Source: Adiantum capillus-veneris (taxonomy: Eukaryota > Streptophyta > Polypodiopsida > Polypodiales > Pteridaceae). Taken from it: DNA of 64,000 nucleotides. Positions 10,262 to 22,384 of the stretch are shown in pieces. Under the pieces are notes generated by a model. That model ran no database searches and was not told the origin of the DNA. It saw only the letters and a program-made list of their open reading frames with translations. The DNA lies in contig CM043958.1 of the NCBI GenBank assembly GCA_014529385.2, positions 139,264,398 to 139,328,397 on the forward strand, in the 5' to 3' direction. Position 1 is the first letter of the stretch; each line of letters opens with the position of its first letter. The position numbers and the translations under genes were made by a program.

Positions 10262-13200
10262 TGAAAGATTGGACACTGAGATTGTAGTATAAGCCTTTAT
10301 TACCCTCGAGGAATGACATCCACGGGGCGCCTGCGTGCTCTGGCTCATGAAAAACTTCGATGCAGGTGAGCAGCATTCAAAAGATTTTATATAGCATTGC
10401 ACATGATGGATCCAGTAGACTTTTGAAGAAGTACATGGTGCCCTTTAGGGTTTTCACCATGTATTCTTTTGCCAGTAGTCCCTTTTCTGGAGTAGGCAAT
10501 CTTGGCTAGTTCAGCCAGGTTGGCCGCTTCTTTGTTATTGCCTCATGTGCTTGCCAGGTCCTTACTCTTGGTACATGTTAAATAGGATCCTTTTGTAGTG
10601 CCGCAGGTGCTCTTGTGAATAGAATCAAATACTTTGGATTATTGTTCAACCATCTCAGCCTCCACTTTGGGTGGTCTTTATCCACGCCTTTTACTTGCAT
10701 GTCTTTGTAAAGCCTCTCTTTGACTTGGAGCAACTCCACCTTTATCAAAGGATATGGCAGGGATTGCTGATGCCATTTCACATTGATTTGATTGGGAGTG
10801 AGTTGTGTAACATTGACGGAGTGAAGAACTCTCAAATCTTAATCCATTGCTGCTTTCCACTGCTCATCCACCTCTTGTGTAATCTTTTCTTTCAGTGCAT
10901 ATTCCTTAGCTTTTGATAGCTGGACCATTGGCACTGTATCATTTTCTGTTATTTGTACATGGAATTCATCCTCGCCACCTAGACCTTCTGCTGGCTGTGT
11001 CTCCATCTCAGCAAGAGAAACTAAGGGGATATCTATATGTGGCTGTTTTGAAGTTCCCACCTATTCTTGAATTGCCATCCATCTCTTAGCACCTGGTTAA
11101 CTCTTTTAAGCTTCACTATTTCTTTTAGCAACTCTTCTTCTCGTTGCACCCGCATTAAAACGAGGTCTCTGCACTAAGACTGCTCCAGTTTATGCTCTAG
11201 CTCGAGGTCCTTGTTCTTTTTCTCTAATGCTTTGTAGACCTCATATGTTCTTTTGATCAAGGCTACCGTGGGATTTTCTCATATTTGACGCAAGAAAGTT
11301 TCCTGATCATTTATTCTCTGCTCTGAGTATTGTATGGAAACTTCGCTACATCTAACTGTACTTGAATTTTTTGAACTGACAGGGTTGTAGTTAGAAGTTC
11401 ATTTGGTAACTTTTGTCAGATGTTCATCTTTGGCTTTGCAAGCATCTGTGAGCTTCATAAGTAGGTCATTGAGCTCCTCCATCTCCTTTTGTTGTTTATC
11501 CCTTGATAGCTGATGTTGTTCAGCTTCAACGTTCAATTCATGCACTTGCCTTTGTATATTGGTGATGACATTTAATCTGTCATCTAACTCCCCTTGGAGA
11601 GCGTCAATCACCATCTCTAGTCCTTTAGCCTTTGTGCTGCGGCTAAGTGCTGCTATTCGGAGTCCATCATGTCTTGCATTTGCTTTGCATATTCTTTGAC
11701 TTGCAGGATTATCTCATTGTTTTATTGCCAATCTTCATTTCTTGCTAGCTGTCTAGATGTCAGGGCAGTCTCTTGTGTCTCTTTTGGCTGTGTCATGGTA
11801 GCTGGTTGTTCTTGCCCTTGAGGTTGTGGTTGGTCTTCTTTTGCTTTGTCATCCTGAGGCTTTGTGGATGCCTCGGCCTTTTCTTGTTGTGTAGAGGTAG
11901 AAGGAGTTTATTTGGAATCTTGTTCTCTTGTTTGTTCAAGCTTTGTGGCGTCCTCTGGTGCAGGATTCGCTGCTCTTTCTGGCTCTGATTCTTGCTCTTT
12001 GTGTTGCTCTTGTGTAGTAGTCGTCTGTTGTGCAGATTAAGTTGCTTCTCTTTGTTCAGGCTCTGGCTGTTTTGTGGGATTAGTTACTGTGGCTTTATCT
12101 GCTGGTGAAGGTGGTGGGCTTGGCATGTGGTGATCATGTTGTTCTGAAGCAGGTGAAGAAGGTCGGGGAGATATATCACCTTGTTCATGATGTGCTTCTC
12201 CTTGTGTAGTTGCTTCCTTAGCTTGCTTTTGCTGCTCTGCCACCTCTTTAGATTTCCGTTCCGCTTCTTGGGCTTCTTTCAGCTTCAAAGCTTCTGCTTC
12301 TTGATAAATTTTTTCCAGTAACTCAGTGGGATCTTCTACCCTTTTCCTCGCATGGTGTTTTGTTCTTGCTCCTTTCAGTTCAATTGCTACCCACTTTGCC
12401 GGGTCCTTGCCTTCAGCTTGGGCTGTGTTCGTAGGAGTGCTTTTATCTTTCAAACCTGGCTTGTTTCTGTACCGGCTCCTCCTGATGTGAGACCACGGAT
12501 TTTCTTTTCATTTCTTCCCTTCATGCTCTCTTTTCCTCATTGGTTGTCGGAGATGTCACTGTTATGCCTTTTGGGAGAGCTCTTGGCAAATTCTTCATCA
12601 GACTTGTAATTTTGCTTGGTAGATCTTCTGGCTCGAGGGGATGGTTGTGTAGACACAATCCAAGTGTTCTGATCTGGGGCAGGTGGTAGGTTGTCGGTCA
12701 TGCCGATAGCATGGTAGGCAATTCTGGTTAGAACCTTTGGTGCTCCCATATATGTTATTTTACTCTCTTTCTTTGTCCCTTTCAGTGTGGACAACACGTA
12801 CTGTGCGTGGTCGATTGGTTGCCTGGTTGTCGACTTAGAACTTGTGTAAAAGTGGTAGAAACCGCATGATTGGGTGTCGTATACCTTGGCGGTCGCTTGG
12901 TGAGGAAGTGAAAGTGTTGATGATACAATCTTGCAGGCTCTTTCACTTGTTTTTGGATGAGGTCGGTAAATGTCACAATGGCAGTTTCCTTGGTGAAAGT
13001 TCCTGCCATCTTTCTATCTCTTGCCCTCATTGTCATTCCTTTTGTTGGCAGTTTGAGAGCTTCTGCCACTATCTCTTTTGTAATCACCACTTCAACTTTG
13101 TTCCCTTACTGGTCAGAGATTTGGGCGGTTCCATCTTCTTTGATCATGGACAAGAGCTCATAATCTTTTTGGAAGTCCACTCCACATGGCTCTTGCTCGT

Positions 13201-13570
13201 AGAAATCTCTAAACCCCAGCCTTCAGTTGGCTTCTTTAGTCTCAGGCTTTGTTGCGACATCATATACTTCGTTTGGTAGAAGTTGCAGTTCTACCTGATG
13301 TCCTTCTTCGCTCTTGAATCTACCTCTGAACACTGTTGTGTTATGCTCTTCAAGCTGTTCTTTCGACAGGTAGGTCGCTTTGGCAGTTTTGACTGAACTG
13401 GGGTCCAGTTGGTATGGCGGTAGCTCTTATAGATTCTTCTTTTGCGAGAGCTTCTTCTTGGATTTCTTTGTAGCTTGCACGGCTCCTGTTGAGTGAATAG
13501 AGTGACTAAGTTAGCAAATTTGGTAGATTTTTCTCTGAAATGCTGACAATTTTGGTCCAATTTGCTTCAA
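10262..13570 (-). pseudogene. ACO family copy B (acidic coiled-coil ORF, unrecognised)
   Basis: Minus-strand reading from about 13.55 kb. The N-terminal domain contains AKATYLSKEQLEEHNTTVF, RRLGFRDFYEQEPCGVDF, VVITKEIVAEALKLPTKG and RLYHQHFHFLTKRPPRYTTP. A Lys/Glu-rich charged linker follows (12037-12453), then coiled coils (11399-11614 and 10839-11060). The C-terminal conserved part includes HPKWRLRWLNNNPKYLILF (10578-10835). The full-length product would be around 1100 residues. Stops and frameshifts break it. It is collinear with copy C through its whole length. The function is unknown to me. The HFHFLTKRPPRYTT-type motif is the best query for a search. Confidence 0.65.
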
Positions 13571-14910
13571 ATCAATTTTTGAACATACATAGATGCATAA
13601 AAACATGTAAAGGTCAAATTCATGAAGTCAAAAAAAAAATTACAACAAAAGTAAAAAATCGTGATTATTCACAGGCAACTGAGTAAATTTTTTAACTTTT
13701 TGCAAATTTGACATTATAGGCTTGAAGTATACATCAATAGATACTCTGAGTGAAATATGGGCTCATTTGGGTGCACAGGATGAAAATGGTGCCAGATTCA
13801 GGCTTTAGGCCTCTGAAACAGTAGATGTAAAGAAATTTTGAGATTTTGAGCTCCAAATTTGTTCAAACGGCTTAGGACATCATGCACTTTGGTCCCATGA
13901 TGGAAAAGTTGCAAATTTTCCCCATCTTGGCATAAAAGTAAATAATCGCGATTATTAACTTTTTCATTAAAATGAAATTTTTTTGGTACAACTTGGTTGT
14001 AGGCATGGTATAGATCCTGTGTATGTGATATGAGGTGATTTGGATCAAACAATGTGGCTCATAACTTAGAAATTGGCTTGTAAGGACTTTTTTGCATTTT
14101 TTGGCAATTTCCCAAGTTATAGTTGATCATTTTGGCTCATATTTGAAATTTGGCATGTAATAGGTGTGTACAAGTGATAGGTGAGGTGATGATACAACTT
14201 TCAAGCCAATAGTGCAAAAGTAAATAATCGTGATTATTTATAGCAGTCAATATTTTCTTGTAAAACTTGTAAATTTTGACTTAAACACATTCTATACACC
14301 TAAAACAAGTCCTAAATTGAATTTGGTAAAACTTTATGCTTTGTCGATTCTGTAATCACCGATTTCTGTGACTACACTGCCTGTAGAGTTGGTTAGTCAC
14401 TTTTGAGGCTATGGACTTGCCCGCAACATAGTCGTGAAGCAACTCATCAAATTTTGGCCCATTGGAGTCAATTTGACCTCGTATGTCGAATTTGATGCTT
14501 TGTAGCCTTCAAGCCGTTTTCTACTTTTCGAGGGCTGGCTTGATTGATTTTGTGAAACAATCATATACATTATGTATAGACCTCGTATGAAAGCTATCTA
14601 TGGAGTCAAAATGCAATTCTTGCATCTACCAAAAATCTAACTTTTCTACTTGGGACCCCCATGACCCATGCCGAATGGTCAACTGTTGTTATAGAAGTGT
14701 TCTATTATGTTGGGTCGTGCTACAGTTCAAATCTCATCCAATTTGGTTGAGCTGACAGGCCGCTATGGTCAATTTTTGGTCGTAGGTCTTCGTGTACTGC
14801 TCGGATTCTAGGGTTTTTCCAGGGTTTAGACTAGCTACCAACCATACAAAATGGATCATTGCAAGCCAAGGAAAATAGACACAAAAGTGCAAGTGTGTTG
14901 GATACATGTA
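13571..14910 (-). repeat. Leader of ACO copy B with TAAATA-type palindrome array
   Basis: No gene seen. Three palindromes occur at 13651-13672, 13939-13957 and 14221-14240, with starts about 287 and 282 bp apart. The best is TAAATAATCGTGATTATTTA at 14221, and all are preceded by an aaaag or aaaa run. The region 14350-14850 is collinear with 34430-34960, including a shared ttgagctgacaggcc segment, so both leaders derive from one element family. Confidence 0.85.
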
Positions 14911-14939
14911 GTAAACCTTTAAAAGACTCCAAAACAGAG

Positions 14940-15560
14940 TGATGCAACTCATATGACCTTAGAAGACAAAAACAACAAAGGAATATCAAAGATAAATTTT
15001 AGCAAAAGGTAGAGAAAATGACTCAAACATTGTCATTGAAATTTAAAGAATCAAAACCGAGATCTGGAGGATCTGTATTACTAGACAAAATATACAAACC
15101 AATCAATGCGGCCTTGGAAGCTTTTCAAGTAGGATTAAGAGCAAATCAGACATTGGAAACAAAATGGAAGAACTACCCAACACCCTACATGGAAGTTTCC
15201 AAGCTTGAAGCTTACAAAAGATTAGTGAAAATCTTGTAGTCTATGCTGGAGAAACAAAAGCCAAAATTGGAATTCATAAGAAAACTAACAAAAGTTGAGA
15301 CCAAATCAGACAAGGAAAAAATAGAGGACGTTAAGGGGTTGAGGGAATCTTGAGCAAAAATTGAATTATCTAAAATAATAGTTCCATACAGTGAGGAGGG
15401 GCAAGATGGAGTCCCCCTAGTTGAGGAAGATTGGCCAAACCACATACGGCGGGAATGATTCACAGAAGTGAATGATGAATCATTGAGAGGAATCCCAAAC
15501 CCCGAGCAAGTTTTTTCGAGCAATCCCTAAACCGAGCAAAACAAAGAAAAAAATATATTA
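14940..15560 (+). pseudogene. Ty3 gag-protease linker fragment, + strand
   Basis: The frame at 15018-15239 includes DKIYKPINAALEAFQVGLRA and SKLEAYKRLVKIL. It continues to MLEKQKPKLEF and EEDWPNHIR. The minus strand of copy 2 at 41.6-42.1 kb encodes the same string of segments (DKIFESINVALEAYQAG, KLEAYQKLVRI, LEKQKPKLD, EENWPGHLW). This is therefore the spacer between the zinc knuckles and the first protease of the same Ty3 family, left as an isolated + strand fragment next to ACO copy B. Confidence 0.75.
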
Positions 15561-16213
15561 GACTCACAAAGCACTGAGGGATGTAGAAAATCAATTAGAC
15601 ATGCTTCATTGCATCCCTCACAAAAAGCTTGGTTGCTCATACATAGAGACACACATATGTAGAGACACAACCACTCATTTTATTAGTGTGTTCAGGTACA
15701 TTTTAATTATTTGCATGTGCACAGTGTGGGTGGCGGACACTTAAGCAATTAATAATGACTTACAACCTCTCACTTCAAGACAATTTCGGTTTGAGAGAGA
15801 GATATGCATGTGCCAAAGTGCGACTAAAGAATACACGTGCGTTCTTTTTTCTGGTTGATCGAAGATGACCATCTGGTCATCGTGCATAATTAGTAGAGAT
15901 ACAAAGTCGATGTAGAGGCTATCGAGGTTCCATGAGATTGTTGATGATATAAGTAGAAAGAGTGCTATCATCTCGTGTCTAGCATAGCATTGATGATAAT
16001 CTAGTGTCGCATCATGCTTGTTGTCATTCTTCGATTAGCTTCGACTATTGGAAGTAGACCTTGAAGACTTGTAGCATAGGTATTCAATTCTTGACATTGC
16101 TCATCACCATTTCCTTGCTTGCAGTATAGATGCTTCAAAGCCTCGGCGTGACGGGGCTCTTAAACTTCAAGTGAGATTAGGCCAAAAAGAGAATCTTTGC
16201 CTAAAGATAAAAA

Positions 16214-16216
<3 letters not shown>
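15561..16216. other. No gene recognised
   Basis: About 650 bp without a supported coding region. A short direct repeat around agagacacacatatgtag and agagacacaaccact near 15645-15680 is the only local structure noticed. Confidence 0.4.

Positions 16217-16276
<60 letters not shown>
16217..16276. repeat. (GA)n microsatellite
   Basis: About 30 uninterrupted GA units. Confidence 0.98.
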
Positions 16277-16278
<2 letters not shown>

Positions 16279-16377
16279 CTTTCTATCATCCAAGTGTGGT
16301 AGATTGGTTATCTCAGTTCCCTCTAGAGTGTGAGGTTGCACTTATAATCTATCGTTTTAGAACTCAAACTTTATGTC

Positions 16378-16597
16378 TAGCACTATAGTTTAGCAGCTAT
16401 TGTTGGCCACTCAAAAAGTAAAGGGACTAAATACATTGATTCAAAATACTATTTTGATCTTAGGCCATCACACATCAAACTCAATGTCTAGCACTATAGT
16501 TTAGTAGCTATTGTTGGCCATTCAAAAAGTGAAGGGAGTAAATACATTGACTCAAAATACTATTTTGATCTTAGGCCATCACAAATCAAACTCCACC
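16378..16597. repeat. 110-bp tandem duplication
   Basis: 16378-16487 and 16488-16597 are two copies of a 110-bp unit starting gtctagcactatagttta, with only a few differences. It lies at the 3' side of the MULE gene and might mark a terminal part of that element. Confidence 0.9.
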
Positions 16598-16632
16598 AAA
16601 AAATTGCAAAGATGTAGTTATTGGTAGCTTCT

Positions 16633-19600
16633 TCATGACTGCTCCCTAGTGTTGAATGTTCCACGCCTCCCTCCCAATGCTTGAAAGAGTTCCACCTTTG
16701 TCAAGGCAGCTTGGTGTATGAACTCATGTGCATGGGAGTCTAATCCAAGGAGCCGAATGAACACAAAATACATGTGTTTGCAAGGCATAAATGTAATCTT
16801 CTTTGATTCTCTTTTCTGAAAATCTTCACATGTGCATCGAGGAAAGTCAGATTTTGTAACAGAGTAAGTGACCCCTTTTTCCCTTGACCCCTCTGCAACA
16901 ATAATAACCTCTTTCACTAAGTCTGCAAGAAGGGTTCTTGAAATACCAATTCTTGTTTGAAATTCATTTGTCAATTTAGATCTCCACTTCACAAGCTTCC
17001 CATCTCTGTACCTAGGACGTAAGGCACTTGGGACTGCATTGCCTCCTCTAACACCCGTGTGCACATTTGATGAACCTACCTATGTTTGAAACACAAATCC
17101 ACTTGCTTGAAGTTTAATTGCCTTAGCCTGCAACACCTTTGTTCCTTGACAAACCACCCAAACTCCAAGTGCAAGACCAGGTGCGCCCACCACCATATCA
17201 TGAACTTTCCATGTGTGCAAGTTACTTGAGGTGCAAAACCAGATATATCCCTCCACCACTCCCCCTAGAGTTGCACCCGATTCAGGATACTTTCGGCATC
17301 CCCAAAAGCATGGTGCTGCAACCCTACTGCCACATACCTTAGCGAAATCATTTATATATCATCCGCACCTAGCACCTTGCTCATCAACCACACCAAAACA
17401 ATTCATCTTGCGACCCTGTTCTTCCCTTCGAATAGCCCATACCGACTTCACAACATTCACTTCTGGCCAATAATCCTTCATGGTAGTGGCTAGTGAAGCT
17501 TGGTTTCTTTGAGCATGCAAAGGTTCTCTGACAGTAACATACTCAGGTCTATGGCTATCCTCTTCAAGTGGCTCATCTGCATCAACAAATATTGGTCTCT
17601 TTTTTCTCACACTCTTTTCTCTAGGAAGACCTCTATTCATTTCAGGCGTGTTAAAACCCATATCAAGCATTGAAGAATTTGCCACATCAACCAACTTCTT
17701 TGCAGCACATGAAGTAGGTTGTTGATTGTAAAATCTTTGTGCAAGGTCTTGTATTCCTGGACCGGTTGAAGTCCTTACTCCCTTCAAGCAAGCATTGTAC
17801 TTCACATTCTGCAACACTGCCATTGACATGTCTACCCCTACTGCTTCAAACAAACTAATTTTATATTTATAGCCAACAGATGCTTGCATGCTAACATGTT
17901 TAGTTTCGGCCAAATTAGTCGAGGTCACAAAGACACCAGATGCATGTTGAGTCAAAAACCTTCCACCCCAATGTGATACTCTTACATCCCACCAAGCCAT
18001 CCAGGTTTCTAAGCTAGCCACCTCAGAATCAACAGCATGTCTTGACTTCCAGAAATGAGAGAGTGCATCCTTGCAAATGTTGGCTTGGTTTTCTGATGGT
18101 GCATTATGCCACTTTCTGCAAAGGATTTTGTGCTCTTCTTGAGAAGATGGATGAATACACTTCACAGTGTGTCGAATCATAGATTGCTCCCAATGAAACC
18201 CACAAGATCGTTCTTTAGATGGGACACTCCTTTTTGCACCCCCAAAGTACAATGTCCTTATTGCAATCCAGTTAACATTAGCTTCATCTGCCATAAACCC
18301 TCGAAATTCAAGCTTTTCAAACCCTTGGTCTTGGACAACCTTATTCAACATTCTCTAAACTCTATCTGCGCATGCTTATTCTCCACAGTAAACTCACATG
18401 TTGCTAGTGTCAATAATTCACAAACAAAAGGATCATATACATGAGTTGACATTGTAGGCCACCCTTGTACACGATGCACATGGTCAAAATGCACCCACAT
18501 TTGTTCTAGATTTCCTCCCGGTTGTATTCTATTAACCAAGTCAACCCCACTCCTGGGACCTTTTGACGACATCTTGAACACGTGCGGTTGCTCATTTCCT
18601 TCAAGTTGCCCAGAAAAAAGTACACTGTGAATGAAAGGATATCTACATCTAGCCTTCAAATCAAGAACTGATTCTAAACCTTTTGCAGTTATGCCTATTT
18701 TGTTTGGCTGACTCTAAGCATCTCTCAATTCTTCGCTTGTTTGACAAAGGAGTGATTGTGTCCAAGAACTTTGCAAATTCACTTTTATCAATCTCTTGAT
18801 CCATTGGACCACACTCTGAAACAAACTTATTCATTATAATGTCATGAGTTGTAGTACGCTCTAGCTGCTTAGCTGTTGTGAAGGGTCAAATTGAGCTCTC
18901 TATCGACCTTTTTCTCAGTGGCTCTGCGCTTTCCTTCTGAACATGGATGCTTGTGTTCTACCAAGTGAATAACACATCGTCTACTTTTATGTTTATATTC
19001 TAGAAAACAATAATAGATAACTGCAGGACAAATCGAAATGCACTCAGGAAGGTGTCCACAGTGGATGCAATTAACAGTGCCATACTCTGGTGACAACCGC
19101 CCGGGAAGACAATTTTTAGAGAACCGACCTCGCCAATGAGCCTCATTATGCACCGTTGCTCTAATGTAAAATGGACACTCGTTGTTAACACATCGGAGAT
19201 GACCAGAGCATCTGCTAAAGCGAACAACACCTGGAAAGATATCACTACTGCAAGTTACATATTCGGTCCATAGATGACTATCATGCCGTTGCTCCATGCC
19301 CATCATCCCATTCCCATGGCCAGAAGGAGGCAATTCAAATGCAACATACCCATCGTAATACGTTGGCAATTCTGTAGTTTTGATGACTTCCTTTACTTGC
19401 TTCGAAGCCACATAGATATTAGTTTGCAAGGGCATGGAATTTATAATATCAACCAAACTGGAAATATTGTCCGTTGATCCACCTTCCAAAATGATTGGTG
19501 AGTGTGTGCTACCATCACACCCAATCTCTTTCAAAACACGTCACACTTTGTAAAACTGGCAGTGTTCATGATCAAGAAAAAATACGTCTTCGCCAGTTGC

Positions 19601-19783
19601 ATTTTGTAAAGCTTTCATTTTTATTTTCGCTCCATTGAGTGTCAATGGATAAATATTAAATCCATTAGCTCCAAGCTCAAAGTGGTGTCGCACTGCAGAT
19701 ACAGAAATCTCAAACATCCTAGGTTGGAACATTAGAAGCTTTTGTTTAGGATTTGGCCCATACACAGTAATGTGTCTCGCCAT
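16633..19783 (-). pseudogene. MULE-type transposase with SWIM zinc finger (few disruptions)
   Basis: Cut-and-paste transposase of the Mutator-like superfamily. It is read from ATG at 19783 (MARHITVYGPNPKQ) down to 16633, about 1050 codons in all. The N-terminal Cys/His-rich part (18.9-19.3 kb) contains CVNNECPFYIRATVHNEAHW. The central part (18345-18659) contains GWPTMSTHVYDP and CEFTVENKHAQ. The catalytic-region piece at 18190-18290 has FMADEANVNWIAIRT and CGFHW, the C-x2-H motif typical of MULE DDE domains. A SWIM finger sits near 16774-16836, with CTC, a spacer of 15 and CKH. Disruptions are few: a TGA near 19538, a break near 18.87 kb, one at about 18.66 kb and two stops between 17064 and 17360. 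Terminal inverted repeats were not identified. Confidence 0.8.
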
Positions 19784-19789
19784 TTCTAC

Positions 19790-20636
19790 AAAGTTGTGTG
19801 AAAAAAGTTATAGTTTCGAGAAACTTCTACTGGCAAAAAGCTGCAGGCATTAAGTTGCTTCAAAAAGTTATAGTTTTGTCTCCATGTGCTATAGGCAGAA
19901 ATTGCAGGCGAGAATCCTTGTGCAAAGGTGTATGATATTGTCTCCAGCTCAAAAAATAGTGAAGTCTACAACATAACGTCCATGGTGATGTGATCAGCCA
20001 CATCAAAAAACGGCTTGAATTAATCTATCACACTGGCTTTATGAAACACCGTTTAATGAATATGTAATGAGTGCTTGGCGTTATGAAACGGCCTTTAATG
20101 AATTTGACCAGATATCGAGCTTAGACGGCAAGACAAAATTACAAAGCAAGAGATTTTGATTTATAGAGTTTAAAGTTGCTCAAGTTTTCTCTCCAACAAT
20201 ACTTATTATTGCAGTATATTTTATTTCGAATTAAAAACACTTGAAATATTACATGCATTGTGCTGAGCCTATTGAGGTAAACTATTCACTCATTGCTCTG
20301 TGCATGCACTTTCTAGATGCGGACATGATTGGTGGGATGCTCCCATAAATTGTCACAAAGGCACATAGTACCTACCCCTAAATGCGGACATGATTGCAAG
20401 GATGCTCTCATAAATTGTCACGAAGCCACCTAGTATCCAACCCACCCACCATGTACAGGCTTTAAGCTATCACCCATAAAAAAAAGCTATCAACAACTTA
20501 AAAATGCACTCAAGCATATTTATCACATTTCAGTGATGGCATTGCAAAGGAATAACATTATTCAATCTTTATAAAATTGCTTGGATTATGGTCTGTGTCA
20601 CCGCGAGCTTGTTGAATCAAAGTTTTTAAAAAAAGG
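19790..20636. other. MULE 5' flank, with a 65-bp tandem duplication
   Basis: No gene seen. Around 19803 and 19863 the string aaaaagttatagttt recurs. At 20317-20381 and 20382-20446 there is a 65-bp imperfect tandem duplication beginning atgcggacatgatt. The region may contain the unrecognised terminus of the MULE. Confidence 0.5.
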
Positions 20637-21090
20637 AAAATTACCAAAATACCCCTCTAATGTGTGAAAATTTCTAAAATACCCCTCAAATTTCAAAAAT
20701 TCCCAAATACCATTGTGTTTGGCTTGGGTGGATTACTCTGGATTGTTTAGAGTTTATTCCTTTTGACAATTGAGATCCTTTTTTGATTGCTTTACAAATA
20801 ATTTCTCATGAATTAGCTAGCTCTAAAAGGCATTTTTTTGCAAAAAATAATGAAGCAATTCATCGTCAAAGCCTACATAACTAGCTCAAATTATTCTTGT
20901 TTTGACAGCTTACAATGATATACAATCAGTCTTCTTATGAAAAGCTACAAAAAATTTGTCTTTGGAGATGGTTAGTCTCCTATCTAGGGGTGTTTTGGAA
21001 ATCAAGAAATATTTGAAGGGCATTTTTTGATAAAATATGGGTAGTATTTTGGTAATTTTAAAATTTGAGGGATATTTTGAGAATTTCCAT
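20637..21090. mobile_element. MITE-like element with imperfect terminal inverted repeats
   Basis: The left end (20637-20711) holds aaaattaccaaaatacccct and a second ctaaaatacccctcaaattt block. The right end (20989-21090) reads, in reverse complement, as related ccctcaaatttt, aaaattaccaaaatac and aaaatgcccttcaaat blocks. The middle has no coding signal. About 450 bp with sub-repeated A/T-rich inverted ends fits a MITE. The family is not known to me. Confidence 0.55.
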
Positions 21091-21120
21091 GAATTCTATT
21101 TATATAAATAACGCCGGATT

Positions 21121-21690
21121 AGGGTATGCGTCGCCGCAAGGCTCTTGAGGCAAATGAAACATATAGTAGAAGGCGCTTGAGGCAGATAAATATAAAACGT
21201 GGATTATATATTGCGTCATCGCAAGACTGTTAAGCCAGTTTTAGTTATTCAATGAAAAACTTTTGGATAATGGTCTTCAACGGTGTTTCTTCTTTGGAAC
21301 TGCCCTGCGGTGCCGCGAAATGCTTACCCAAACTGCCTTGCTTTGGCTCACAAACTGTCCCAAGATCCCCTGCGGCACCGCGAGGTGCATGAGGTCGATT
21401 AAAACTGCCCCACATCATCTGGATTGAAACTGGCCTGCGTCGCCTCCTTTTCTTCCTTGAACTACCCTGCGGTGCCGTGTGGTCCTTATGCGAACTACAG
21501 CTACTGTACTGTACAAAGCACCCTTGCGGTGCCGCGAGGTCCATGAGCTGGATTGAAAACAACTATCCTAAACTACCTGCGCCGGTGCAAGGTGCTACAG
21601 GCGATTATCAATTCGTTCAATTGGTGTTTGAAGCGGATTGTAAGCCATCTCGGAACAGTCCCTAACTCCCCTGCGGTGGTGCGGGGTACT
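21121..21690. repeat. Cluster of GC-rich hairpin motifs (GCGGTGCCGC type)
   Basis: About ten diverged copies of a motif near CCCTGCGGTGCCGCGAGGT occur in 570 bp. They start near 21130, 21210, 21303, 21366, 21432, 21468, 21524, 21577 and 21671, with an outlier near 20600. The core GCGG-TG-CCGC or GCGG-CA-CCGC can form a small hairpin. Several are followed by tgaggc or tgagg. A 105-codon frame on the minus strand with repeated APQG is a by-product of this repetition. Confidence 0.75.
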
Positions 21691-21699
21691 TGAGGCATA

Positions 21700-22384
21700 C
21701 AAGTAGTCCTGCTATAGCTTGAGTGAGTTCCTTGAGACAGGCTCGGTGGCATTCAGAACTCCAGCTTTGAACTTCCTTACATCAGCGCTAACATCCTATT
21801 GTGTGGGGCAAACAAAATCATTGAGGTAGAACTTTTCTGGTTTTTTCTATAATTTGTAAGGTCTAATGTGAGGAAGCTTAAACAAAAAAAGGTAGCATCA
21901 TCCTCAGAAATTTGTTTTCGTTCATGAAGTTAAGGACTAGCTTAAGAGCTTAAACTTTCAGCAAATCAATCTCTCAAGCCTTCCTAAGTTTTTGAGCTTA
22001 GTGATCGGCACAACCTTAACTTATTAACGACAAGTTCTCTTAACAAATGACAAGCTTCAAGTTCCTCATGATGATAGCTACTCAAAGATGGGTTTTGTGG
22101 CTTGATAAAGAGCTGCTTGGGGCACTTTATAACTGTTATATTTTGTCATAGCTCTTTAATCCTTTAATGTATATATTCTATTTCTCGGATTGAAGTGTAT
22201 GTATACGTGTTTTGGCAAGTCATTGGAACTGCTAAGCGGAAAGTAGATCGAACAGAGTAAATACTAATGTGTTGTCGGGTGACTTGTTATACCACCCATT
22301 GATGAATGTTGGAAATATGTCCTCTGAATCCATCATGCATTTAAAAAACTAACATAGTAATTACCTTTGAGAAGGTAGTTTCAA
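21700..22384. other. Upstream region of the ParB-like gene
   Basis: No coding signal supported. It may hold the promoter of the + strand gene that starts at 22385. No clear core promoter element stands out by eye. Confidence 0.35.

Noticed and set aside
11773-13279. Open + strand frames, for example 12842-13279 (145 codons) and 11773-11988
   Set aside because: They are antisense to ACO copy B, whose minus-strand frames align with copies A, C and D at protein level.
13651-14240. Palindromes as intrinsic terminators or tRNA-like structures
   Set aside because: They are AT-rich, lack a loop and a U-tract in the right place, and recur at regular spacing inside leaders of a eukaryotic element.
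21245-21562. 105-codon minus-strand frame with repeated APQG
   Set aside because: It is produced by the GC-rich hairpin motif repeats; no start context, homologue or neighbour supports a gene.
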